A stretch of 64,000 bases of DNA. Origin: Vandiemenella viatica (Eukaryota > Arthropoda > Insecta > Orthoptera > Morabidae). Both the position numbers and the translations under genes were made by a program. Each line of letters opens with the position of its first letter. Within the stretch, counting starts at the first letter, position 1. Below are positions 34,425-45,395 of the stretch, piece by piece. The DNA is taken from contig CM061914.1 of NCBI GenBank assembly GCA_031002005.1, forward strand, positions 197,302,685 to 197,366,684, given 5' to 3'. The notes under the pieces were generated by a model. The model saw nothing but the letters and a program-made list of their open reading frames with translations. It was not told the DNA's origin and ran no database searches.

Positions 34425-35057
34425 ACCGAACCCCGTGGTGACGATTATTGACTTTAGTATATGTGAGAAACCCTACACGGTGTTCAGCACTATACTAGTA
34501 CGTTCCTTCCGCAGTCTATATTGTTCCTATCATCTCTGTTAAGTCGTGAAGTAATAATCAGGTACGGGAGAGCGCTTTCTGAAGCCTGTCTCAGAGTAAC
34601 GAGAACTTGTGAGGGCAAACAAGTAGTGTAAGGCTGGGAGCACCCCAGCTTCCATGCATTACACTCCAGCATTCAGATACGTCGTTACACCATGCGTGAA
34701 TGAGGCCCTGAAGAAGCTCGCAGTCTGTTGCAGCAGTGCTGTACTGCTAAGTTGTGCTGCTTTGTCTCTGCTTTGCGAGTTGGTCCGCTTGCCTCGATGC
34801 CCGCCGAGCCCGCTTTCACTTGTTGCGCAAGACTAGTGTACCAACTCCGACTTTAATCAAACCGAGGCGATAGCTCCATATGCAGCCCGCAACAAGTCTA
34901 GAAATAAGTAGAATATGCTTCCTCCTGCCGACGAGACCCGCGGCCTTCACCACCTGACATCAGCCGTGACGTCTACAACAGCGCAGGCAGCCGTCGTGAC
35001 GACAAAATCAGCGCCGAGCTACTCGCGCAACTGATCCAACTACGAAATAAGACAAGA
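34425..35057. other. No feature seen
   Basis: Mixed composition sequence. I could not support any exon. Confidence 0.35.
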
Positions 35058-35265
35058 CGCTGGCCTCGCATTCGGGAGGACGCCGGTTCGAATCCCCGTT
35101 CGGGCATCCAGATTTGTGTTTTCCATGATTTCCCCAAATCACTCCAGGCGAATACCGTGATGCTTCCTTCAAAAGGCCATGGCCGATTTCCCTCCAGTTC
35201 CTTGTCCCCAGTTCCATCCCGCCTATAATGACCTCGACGTCGACGAGGTGTAAAAGCCATCAGTA
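35058..35265 (+). mobile_element. SINE, head truncated
   Basis: It starts at cgctggcctcgcattcggga, keeps ggttcgaatcc and the full body, and ends cgacgaggtgtaaaagccat. Confidence 0.85.
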
Positions 35266-35356
35266 AGTAAAAAACAGTTACTGTACAGGTTTTATATAAT
35301 GATTTGCAAAAATGTTTATCATTCTGTTGAGTGTTTACCGTTCGTATTTTTTGTTT

Positions 35357-35588
35357 TTAGTCTTGGGCTTTACGCCAGTTCGACAGCGAGGTCATTAGAG
35401 GCGGGATGGGATTGGGGCAAGGAACGGGAAGGAATTCGGCCATGGCCTTTTTGAAGGAAACATCCCGGCATTCGCCTGGAGTGATTTGGTGAAACCATGG
35501 AAAACACAAATCTGTATGCCCGAACGGGGATTCGAACCCGCGTCCTCCCGAATGCGCGGCAGAACGTTAACCCACCACGCTCGGTTTA
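35357..35588 (-). mobile_element. SINE, minus strand
   Basis: Tail gggctttacgcc at the left, body aaaccatggaaaac, B box ggattcgaacc, head end ccaccacgctcggt at the right. It faces the SINE at 35058-35265 with about 90 bases between them, forming a potential hairpin. Confidence 0.88.
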
Positions 35589-36094
35589 TCGTTCGTCCGT
35601 TTCGTAGTCCTCCTTGCTCCCTTCTCGTTAATTTATGAGTTATATATCAAGCGTTGATTTGATTGTTAATAGACGATATGTGTTAATGAACTGTAGGGAG
35701 GTACAAGGAATAGAATGAGTGGCGCACAGGTATGTGATTTGTATTACGTACGCGCATGAATCAAGCCTAGCAGATGAAATGTTAAGTAAACGATTCAAAA
35801 TCACATTCATTACTAGACTGCCCGGTCGTCAAGTTGGTAAGATAGTTGTTGCTTTGTTATGAAGTGAAGCCATTGCGCGTTACGTTTCTGACTGTCCCCT
35901 AATCAGTGGCGGCCGAAGTGAATTGCTCAGGTAGTGGCAACAATAAATTTTTCCAGTGGCGGATCCAGGATTTAGGTTTGGGGGAGAGGGGGATAGGATT
36001 TGGTTTTGGGGGGGGGGCCTTGGCACTTGACTTGGATGAGGAGGGGGTCGCCGACAGAAATCTCATTATTCCAGATTGCCGCCCTTGTAAGAAC

Positions 36095-36097
<3 letters not shown>

Positions 36098-36154
<57 letters not shown>

Positions 36155-36155
36155 A
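36098..36155 (+). repeat. (GA)n microsatellite
   Basis: gagaga repeats with one gata interruption. Open frames of Arg-Glu across it are spurious. Confidence 0.95.
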
Positions 36156-36457
36156 AAGGTTCCTAAAACCCTTGTCGTCGGTGGTGACCTTGTTGCTTTT
36201 TCTTGGGGGGGGGGGGGGCTTGCCTCTGAATGTTTCGACGGTTTCCTGATCATCATTGAAGTGAAAGTTGCCTGCAGAAACAGCTCAGAGTAAGAATCTC
36301 GCAATATAAAGATTTGTAACGTGTGAAAGTCTCACCACCTGCAGTTACTGCCGGATTAAAGAAATGATTTTGAAATTAATCAATGATAAATGTTTTAAAA
36401 TTGACCAAACGGTAAACATTTAGTGATTAGCTAAAAACCGACAAGGTGATCTACAAG

Positions 36458-36837
36458 CAGTGCTGGTTTACCCAAAAGGCAGGACTAGGCACGACTAGGC
36501 AGTAGCCTGGAGCCCCTGACTTTTGAAGGCTACCTGATGTTCACTTATTTCACTAAATAAAAAAATGAAATCATCCAGAATAAAACAAAGTTATATGAAA
36601 AGCATGGAAATTAATTTTTTTGTTTCATTGTAGTGTACGATAAATAAAAGTAATTTTCAAAATATGATAAATCGTAAAATCCGTTTGTTAATTGAATAAA
36701 TAAATATGATAAATTCTAGTAGTTATCTGCAAAACCTTTTCTTTGTACTTATAAAATACAGATAATTATTTTAAAAAACAGAGGGAATAAAAAATTTTGA
36801 GAGTACCTAGGGCCCCAAACTTTCTTATCCGGCACTG
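36458..36837. mobile_element. MITE with CAGTGCYGGNTTA ends
   Basis: cagtgctggtttaccc at the left is inverted at the right (ttatccggcactg). gcccc blocks lie next to each end. No clear TSD and no ORF. Confidence 0.55.
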
Positions 36838-36982
36838 CCTTCGATGACCACGACGGCAGTGGAACACATTTCTCTTGAGAATCATTTCCTGTTACGTGCA
36901 TTCATAAACTTATGTAATTCTCCTTCAGGGAATCTAAGAGAAAAAAACAATATTGCCTGCTCGAATTGACAAAGCTTCTAGG

Positions 36983-37737
36983 GCAGCGTATCCAAACCTT
37001 TTCAACCCGGGGACCAATAAATTTTCAAAAATAATGCTGTGGGCCACAGGCCAACTTTTTTTTCTTCTCCTTTTCGTTTCAGCCGACTATGGACGACGAT
37101 TACGCAACTTCATTTTCCTCATTTGAGTTTCCTTCCTCCGTCGCCAATTACCTCCGCAATTTTTCCTTTATCTTTAATGTGTTCCATCCTGGGCCTAATT
37201 TTATTTTACATATTGTTATTATTAATATCTCGGACATGTATCACTATAACATAATAAATCTAAAACCACGTTTTGAATTCTATGAAAACGCAGCTATTAA
37301 AAGCTAATTATATGTTAATCAGAACAAACCAGATAAATAAGAATGTTACTACAGGCTGGAAGCTACACTATACCACCGGCCTACATGCAGAAACCAAAAT
37401 AAAAGACGCTAGACTGTATGCCTTTTATTTTTATTTACTTCTCCACTCGCGTTACCAATCTTACCACCTACCGCGGTTCCTCATACCCACTTAAAACCCT
37501 TAGTAAACCGTCATTTACTTAATCTCTAGACGCCATATGGAAATGAATAGACTGTTGTAGAACCAGTGCTGTTCAATCCTGGAAATGCCACATTTTTGCC
37601 TGATCAATATTCAAGGCTTTTAAAAAGTTGGGTTATACAGTACGAATATGGTATAAAAGTTTATGATATTCTGCCTGTGGAAATCCTGAACTATGTTCGC
37701 GAACCACCAGTAATCAGCGAACCACAGGTTGAAGCAT
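36983..37737. mobile_element. Degenerate hAT-like non-autonomous element
   Basis: Left ccaaaccttttcaacccggg and the reverse complement of the right end (cttcaacctgtggttcgc) show the TTCAACC-(x)-GGACC-type ends of a widespread hAT group. Boundaries are approximate. No TSD resolved. Confidence 0.45.
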
Positions 37738-38326
37738 TGTTCGAGTGGATATTTAGTTGATTGCTACAAAAATGGCAGCTGCTGCTGCGCTCTACCGGTA
37801 GTGTTACTAACTTTATCGAGCTGCAGCGTGTGACGACGAAATTGTCTCCATTCCCCATTAACAAAGCGAACCCCCACCCTTGAATACTTCCACGAAAACG
37901 CTAGAGCGCATGCGCGATCTGTGCCAACCTAAAATTGTCTCCACGACAGCGAAACAGTGGCCAACAGTTCAATGCTTTCCCTGTCTGTCATAAGTTATCG
38001 TGGAGTAGAGAATGCCGCACTTATAAATATTTATTTTTCTTTTACTGCATTTATTTTTTAATTTATTTATTCTTGATTAGAGTGGTGACATGTCACAGTG
38101 TCACTCCGTCTAGAGCCGCCACTGTTGTAACGTGTTAGTCCGGGGAGACTGCAGCGTGTTAGTCTCTGTAGTGTAGTGTTAGTGTAGTGGGGAGGCGCTG
38201 CCCAGCGTCCTTGACTTGCGTCGCGCAACTTCCCGGCTTTCCACTCGACGGCACACCGTCCACGGGTTCCCATAGTTATTCTCTTGGCAACAAGAATTTC
38301 ACGTCAATGGGTGGGTTCTCTGTCAT

Positions 38327-39425
38327 CATCTTTATTATTATTATTACTCCGCGATGCACTAAACGCGGAGGGTGCTTTACACCAATCCTCCCCCCTTATT
38401 ACGTAGCACAAATCATTAATGTATATGAGAAACAACAGAGGCCCTATCACACTTCGCTGGGGAACCCAGGACCTCACTTTGGTTAGTGAAAAACGCTCAC
38501 AGATGAGAACTACACACTGTTCTGCCAGTCAGAAAGTTTGCCACCCAGTCACATATTTGTCAAGATACACCAAAACTACGAAGTTTCGTAAGTACGTTTC
38601 CCAATGTGTAAACATTTGTGGATAGGAAGGGATATACGGGACATGGTAGGAGGCGCCCATGGGCTGTTTTTAGGAACCATCGCGACAATCAGCTGGAGCG
38701 ATGTGGGAAAACCCAGATCAGGTTGGCCAGAGGGGTTATAGATATCTACTCCTATCTCTCTCGATAACTCTCTCCTCTTCCACTCCTTAATCCCTCGAGG
38801 GGGGAAAAAAGTATCGAAATGGCCCTGATTTCTCTTATCTTATTTTCTCGGTCATTTCTAGACAGGAATGTAGCTGGTAGTAATATGTGTTTACCGTCAT
38901 CCTGAAATAGGTCAGTCGAGAATTTTCCAATTAGCTTCTGCCGAGATCAACGCCTTCGGTGCTCCAGGTCTTCCCAGTCTAACTCCTTCAACATAGCACT
39001 TACGCTTTCCCTCCAACTATATATACCTGTCACGAATCGGGCGGCTTTTCTTTGGACCTTATCTAATGCGTCCATTAACCCCTTTTGATAGGGGACCGCA
39101 TACAGAACAACAATACTCTAAGTGAGGACGCACTAATGACTTGTATGCAATCGATTTAACTTCCGATGTGCACTTTTTTAAATTATGACCTAAAAATCGG
39201 AGCATTCGATTTTATTTCCCAATTACCTTCTCGATATGCTCATTCCACGACAAATTATTACGAACTGTTACACCTAGGTATTTAGCGAAATCTACTGTTC
39301 TAAGGACAGTGCCATTAATTTTATATTCAGAGCTAAATGGTTGGCGCATTTTTACTTATATGCATTACTTGGCACTTTTTAGCGTTTAACCCCAGCTGGA
39401 CATATTGTCACAAGATAAAGGATTA
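38327..39425 (-). pseudogene. LINE family F relics with TAA-repeat tail
   Basis: Minus strand: FAKYLGVTVRNNLSWNEHIE then KCTSEVKSIAYKSLVRPHLE at about 39300-39000 is RT thumb region of a CR1/Jockey-like LINE. The 3' part, about 38590-38760, contains the segment shared with the SINE body. The left end is a TAA-type tail followed leftwards by genomic sequence. A separate RT core piece (WVPQRSVIGPLLFLIYINDL) at about 38404-38495 is out of order, so the region is rearranged or made of two insertions. Confidence 0.7.
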
Positions 39426-40953
39426 TGTGAATTGACACCACGGAAAAGCGCCGAATTATCGTCTAAAGCAGGGAATTACATCGAACCTCCCTATTGTAAA
39501 TACAGTTAAAATATCTCAACTAGTTTTGTTTATAACTGATGATAAGCGGTATTTTTTTCCGCTATCGGACATGTGGGCATTAATATTTACCCTCGTGATT
39601 TTGTGTAAATAATTGTATGAGTGTGTAAATACTATGTAGTTAAGATGAAATATATAATGAATTCTTCACAGGATTTCAGCCGGATAGCGTCGGAAAATGA
39701 CAACCTGCTCGGTTGTCTTCATCAGGTCTACTGCTTCAGATATTATATTACTACAGATATTATTACTTCAGAAATTATACTATCGCCTGAAATCGAGTGC
39801 CGGTTTGTGGTCATTTCCCTTCCATGCATTACTTTTAATTCTCACACCAATATCTTTCCATGACTCATCGCCAATATACCACTTTTAATAGACTGCTGCA
39901 CAAAATGTTAATAGGTTATATCTATGTCTATTGCGGCTCACAGTTAGTGTAAAATTGCTGCTAAACATAATGTACACACTGCTGAACATTTAATGTCGTC
40001 CAGAAGATCTTTGATGTTCATTGACTGATGTTGATAGTTAGTTGAATCTCTGATGTACAGACGCTCATTGCTTGCTTTGGTTAAAGATCTTGCATACAGT
40101 GTTCTACAAGAAAGCGCACAGAGAAATGATATAGTCGTGTATCTCTCCACACAGTAAGTATAATATGAAATGCACATTTGTTTTGTATATGTTAGGCTCA
40201 AAGAACGAAACGATCATTGTGCGAAAAAAAAGACCACAACACTTTGTGGTTTCCTTAAAACCGGCGCAGCACGTTATTCTCGTTGTGGCACTTACAAAAG
40301 TTGTGGCTATCTCAAAACGACGACGACACGAAATTCGCGTCTTGGCTCTCATCACGTTGTGGTCAGATAGGCGCGCTTAGTGTGTACGGGAGGATCGCAG
40401 CCAACTAATCTGTCGGCCTTGGTTGCGGTGAAAAGAATTGACATCTTTGCTTGACAGAGAAACCTGTTTTGTTGACAAACGTAGTTTCAGTTTACTGGGA
40501 ACCATAGCAGCGTTACTGAGTTTTTGTCCACAAACGATACGCTCGGGAATTGGGCACGTTTTTTCACCACACCAAAAAAACCATAGGATTAATAATTATC
40601 ACTATATTCCCGCTGCATCAACTTTTGTTTCTTTCTTTTTGGCTCGACGCTTTCACCAGCTGATCTCAATGAAGCAGCACCCCGTTCAAGGCATTTGTCC
40701 AGCATGAAGAAATAAAATGGTCTGCTAATTGTAAGAGAAAATATCAAGACTATCTACTAACACAGTTTTCGGACCACTTCAGAGCACAGCTCTAGACGGA
40801 GTGGGATTTGTACACTTCAAAGAAATCGTATAATTATAAGGTGCCGATTGTTTTCACAGTGATGTCTAACAATGCGTCGGTGCAACAGTACAGCAGCAAA
40901 GTAGAATTGTTGGAGTATACCGACACCGACAACGTAATAAAATAATATAAGGC
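39426..40953. other. Mostly unassigned; small LINE A fragment
   Basis: A 100-base LINE family A piece (minus; tcatggaaagatattggtgt) lies at 39784-39882. The rest shows no gene. GC-neutral sequence at 40200-40400 has open frames on several strands without motif. Confidence 0.4.
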
Positions 40954-41110
40954 TTGTAAAGTATGGATGTTCATGGAGAAAATATATCGATGTTTCACGG
41001 TGCATCGAACAAAAAAAATGTTTTCTATGCATCGAATATATATATATATATCACTTAATTAAGGTTAGGAAAGTACAAAGATGAGACATTTATTTGAATT
41101 ATATTTTCAA

Positions 41111-42718
41111 CTAGCTGTGCCCGCGACTTCGTCCGCGTGGAATAGTTATTTTGGGCATCACATTTATTTTTGCAAACAACCTCCTCAGCTTTATAAATTA
41201 TAGCAGTTACCCACGACTTTGTCCGCGTCAATTTCTGTTATATTTTAGACAATTTTTTGCAAATTTAGTTTTTAAGTTTTTAAAAGAACATAATTATTTT
41301 AAAGTACTTCTGCGTAAATTATATTTTTAGTTTTATTTTCTCGTGGCAGAAGAACATATTGGTTTTCTCCGCAACCCGATCTTGACAACGCGACATATAG
41401 TTGGCCGTGTGAAAAGCAGTCTTGCCGTAAATCGATTCCTACGTGTTTAAATGTTTGCCCCTGTGATTTATTAATTGTAACGGCGAAAGATAGCTTAACG
41501 GGAAATTGAATTCTTTTAAAATTAAAAGGTAAATCATTTGGAATCATTGGGATGCGAGGTATAAGCACTGTTTGACCAACTGCTGGACCAGTCAAAACTA
41601 TTGCAACGATCACGTTATTGCGTAGAAATTTAATTTGAAGTCGGGTTCCGTTACATAAATTTGGTGGTTTGAGATTTCTAAGTAAAATTATTGGGGCACC
41701 TATTTTTAACTTGAGGGAATATGGGGGAAGACCACTTGGGTTCAAAGAATTAAGAAACTCTTGTGGGTAATGTACCGCATCTTCTTGATCCATTACGTTA
41801 TCAATAGATGTGTAGGTAACTATATCTCCTGGAAGTTTACTTAAAATTAGGTCGTTAATTTCGTCCACGCTACTGTTTCTCGCCGCCAATATTGCCCTTT
41901 GACACATCCATTGATGATCTTTATTTTCTATTTCGCTGATTTCAGGGTAAACTTTCGATATTAAGTCCTCAATGTTACTTACTCTTTCTCCTAAATCGCG
42001 ATCAATTTCAATTTTATTTTCAAAATGAGGTACTTTCCCGTCTCCTATTAAAAGTAACTTTGAAGGAAAAGTTATACTACCTCCCCCCAAATGTGCTCTC
42101 ATATTTGTAGTTAATTTTAAAATGTTAACAAACTTCCATAATGGGGAACTACAACCGTTCAGAAGGGAGCGGACCGCGCGTAATATCTTCTAAGATGTTC
42201 ATTGAAATTAAGTGATGCCAAAGACAATTTTGTTCACAATTAAATACTCTTAATCAACAACACATTTATTTGGATAAAGATTAATATTATTATGTTGATA
42301 CAACTCTAACAAATAATTGGTAATAATGCATTAATTTCGACCAAATTTGATTACCATAAAAACGGTTCTAGTGAGTTAATCTTAAAAGATAGACATATAC
42401 TGTCGCGGACATTTTTTTAGATCATTTCAAGAGGAATAATCCTTTCATACATATTTTTTTGGTATCTTGAACCGTTTTCGCAGCGCACGCAACAGAAGCC
42501 CTCAAAGATGAATAATATTCCCCGCTTTTTCCACATTTTCCATTGTTTCTTCGCTCCTATTAGTCGCAGCGTGATGTTATATAGCTTAAAGCCTTCCTCG
42601 ATAAATGGTCTATTCAACACAAAAAGAATTTTTCAATTCGAACCAGTAGTTCCTGAGATTAGCGCGTTCAAACAAACAAAGAAACAAACACTCTTCAGCT
42701 TTATAATATTAGTATAGA
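41111..42718 (-). mobile_element. Helitron, internally deleted, both ends intact
   Basis: The minus-strand 5' end TCTATACTAATATTATAAAG begins at 42718 after an A. The 3' end gcgggcacag then CTAG finishes at 41111 before a T. Insertion between A and T and the TC/CTRR ends are diagnostic of Helitrons. It keeps only the C-terminal helicase part of the RepHel protein, so the Rep domain and most of the helicase are deleted. Confidence 0.92.
41299..42170 (-). pseudogene. Helitron Pif1-like helicase, C-terminal fragment
   Basis: An uninterrupted frame of about 290 codons begins near 42170 (SSPLWKFVNILKLTTNMRAH) and ends at 41299. It contains the C-terminal RecA-like half of the Pif1-like helicase: QRAILAARNSSVDEINDLIL, PGDIVTYTSID, then GAPIILLRNLKPPNLCNGTR (NGTRL region), then SFAVTINKSQGQTF (motif V) and LYVALSRS (motif VI). 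Walker A and B motifs and the Rep nuclease are missing. In the family this helicase drives rolling-circle transposition in the nucleus; this copy cannot. The open frame suggests recent insertion. Confidence 0.9.
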
Positions 42719-43920
42719 TTAGTCTTTTACAATGGAAGTTTTGGAATGTCTGGGATTTCTAAATTAGAAATTCGAATAGATAGAATACAAGGAAAGCGAA
42801 GAAACACAGAAAGAGAGGCAGTATTGGGGATTCTAATTTAATTCTAATTTAGAAATCCCAATATTACTTCTCTACAATTTGCATAAATAATATTTTATTA
42901 ACCCACTTTCCTTTTATTATGTTACATTGTTGATTTAAAGCTTGTGCAGCTTTCGAAAAAAGTCTTACTGATGGTACTGTTTAATATTTATAAGCCATTT
43001 TGTACAATTTTGAAAGCTGTTGTTTATAATCGATCCACACATCTAATGGATTTTTATCAAGCCAGGCAGCAGGGATCCTCTTCGGCTAACTCATCTTCTG
43101 TTCTGTTTGATTTTCAGTTTCGATGAAATACTTTGTGATGATCTGTCCAAAGACTGAATCTTACAATGTTTTGTCCGAACTATCTGAATCTGTTCGCTTT
43201 CCCTCCAGCTCCCTCTTCATCGTATCTTTGACCTCTGAACAGTATTTACACATGCCATAGGTATTCAAAATGTAGCTATGGTTCCAATAAGTTCGCGATA
43301 GCTAAAGACCAAACTTGTTCGATTTCACCCATCCGTTATTTATTTCTTTCATGACGAGTTATCTGCTTCGATCAGTAAAGATTCATCACTCACAATTGCA
43401 TTGCCTTTTGAAAGCATGCAGTGCACTGAAGGGATTATTTTACTGCTGATTTAATATTTATCCTCAGATATTTCTTTGGTTGCAGCTGTAGGCCATTATT
43501 TAGCTCATAGAGCATGAAAAGGCCATACACTATACACAAGTCTATGGAAATGTTATATCATTGAGGTCCACCCTACAGTGGCGTGAAATTTCCAGTAAAT
43601 TGTAGGTTTTTTTCTTTTCTGTTTTATCCACGTTAAAAGAAAAATGAAATGTGGTTTTGTAGGTGAAAAAATAACGTATAGCGATATAATTTCCTTTTTT
43701 TTTTTTAACTACTGTAATTCTATCGCTTCGAAAAAGCGTGTGGATTATTCCGATGTATCGAATGAAATACATCGATGCATCGTTAAACATCGAGAGTAAG
43801 CGATGCATCGAATTAATTCGATGCATCGAATAGTAAATATCGATGTTTTCGATACATCGATGTATATCGAGCATCACTATTGTAAAGTTCTGCTGATTCC
43901 AGCAGTTTAGACTGAGGGAA

Positions 43921-44004
43921 AAGCACATACACAGAACATGCGGTAAATATAACAGAACCTCAAAGCACATACACAGAACATGCGGTAAATATAACAGAAC
44001 CTCA
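43921..44004 (+). repeat. Perfect 42-bp tandem duplication
   Basis: The unit starting aagcacatacacagaacatg occurs twice, at 43921 and 43963, with no difference that I see. Confidence 0.95.
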
Positions 44005-44599
44005 AAGCGCAGCAGTAGAGGCGTGGAATAAAAATATTTCAAAAATGATTAAACAAAACTAACAGCAGCTGTGAGTAATAAATAACATTTAATGTCTTGT
44101 AATAAGACAGTACGTAACAATTGGCGGCACGTGAAACTAAAATATGATTAATTCCTTGTAATGGGTAATATTTCGCGGTGCACCCGTTTCACCTTGTCGC
44201 GGAGCACCGGTTGCAGACCAATTGAGTGGGTGACCTTGCGCTCCGCGGAAAAATCCACCTGTAGCTCGCGCAGGTCTGTGGCAATTCACTGAAACGTGTG
44301 CTCCTGCTTTTCAAGATACAAGCGTGAACAACGTTACTAACTGATGAAGTGAGATTTACGATTCAGTTTGAAGGCAACTATCAATCTTGTTTTCCTTGTA
44401 TTTAACGAATACTGTGAGATCAACAAATGTCGACCGCGTAGGAACAGTATTTCTTCAGGTACTTTGTTATCCGGCTTTCCCATTAGAAAGGGCCCTCGTC
44501 TGGGATATTATTCCTTAACGAATTGCGCACCTTTGCGGTAATTTCGTGTGTGTTCTAGTTTTATATTAATGTAAAATTTCCATGAGGCATAAGTGTTCA

Positions 44600-45395
44600 G
44601 GGAGAAAAAAAATCAGTATTCTACGATTTGCTTATGACGTAGTCTTATTAATAGAACAGGCTGAGGATATTGAGAAATTACTGAATGGCATGAACAAAAT
44701 ACTGAAAGAAGGTTTTCGACTGAATATAAATCAAGCAAGACAAAAGTGATGAAATGTAGCAGAAATGATACCAATACTAGTAGATTAAATATAAAAATAT
44801 GATCGGATGCAATAGGAGAAGTAAGTGAATTCTGTTACTTGGGAAGTAAAATTATAACCGATGGCCGAAGCAGGAATGATGTTAAAAGCAGAATAGCACT
44901 AGCAAAAAGAGCCTTCATGAAAAAGAGAAACCTTTTAGTTTCAAATATTGACCTAGGAATTAGAAAGAAGTTTTTAAAATTCTTTGTGTGGAGCACAGCA
45001 CTTTATGGTAGCGAAACATGGACTTTAGGAATACCGGAAAGAAAGAAGATTGAAGCATTTGAAATGTGGTGCTACAGAAGAATGCTGAAAATTAAGTGGA
45101 CTGACAAAGTACGAAATGAACGAGTTCTGGAAATGATGGGCGAGGAAAGAAGTTTGTGGAAGAAGAGACAGGCTGGTAGGTCATATTTTGAGACAAGCTG
45201 GATTGGTTAATTTGCTGGTGGAGGGAACAGTCGAAGGAAAGAGCTGTAGAGGAAGACACAGATTGAAATAAGTGAAACAGATGATTGAGGACATGGATTG
45301 TAAGGGATATGTAAAGATTAGCACAGGATAGGAAATGATGGAGGATTGCATCAAACCAGTCGAAAGACTGACTACAGCAAAAAAAAAAAAAAAAG
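44600..45395 (+). pseudogene. RTE-type LINE (family B), RT catalytic box to 3' tail
   Basis: It starts at the catalytic box, read ILRFAYDVVLL (44621-44652), where family members have FADD. Then YLGSKIITDGRSRNDVKSRI, AKRAFMKKRNLLVSNIDLGI, FVWSTALYGSETWTLGIPER and EAFEMWCYRRMLKIKWTDKV; 44839-45210 is open. The 3' end has gatggaggattgcatcaaac and agactgactacagc plus a poly(A) tail. A 5'-truncated copy with a lost catalytic Asp. Confidence 0.88.

Larger units (their letters stand above)
40954..43887. mobile_element. hAT element with 8-bp TSD, split by a Helitron
   Basis: Element 40962-43879 is flanked by perfect ttgtaaag at 40954-40961 and 43880-43887. The inverted ends are tatggatgttca and tagtgatgctcg (imperfect). 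Subterminal palindromic repeats of the type CGATGCATCG cluster next to both ends, strongly at 43745-43870. Without the Helitron it is about 1.3 kb and has no transposase ORF. Confidence 0.82.

Noticed and set aside
35906..36304. Arg-Glu and Ser-Leu repeat proteins
   Set aside because: They are translations of a (GA)n microsatellite.
41299..42102. Host Pif1 helicase gene
   Set aside because: It lies between exact Helitron ends, lacks Walker motifs and an N-terminus, and is the Helitron-type C-terminal half.
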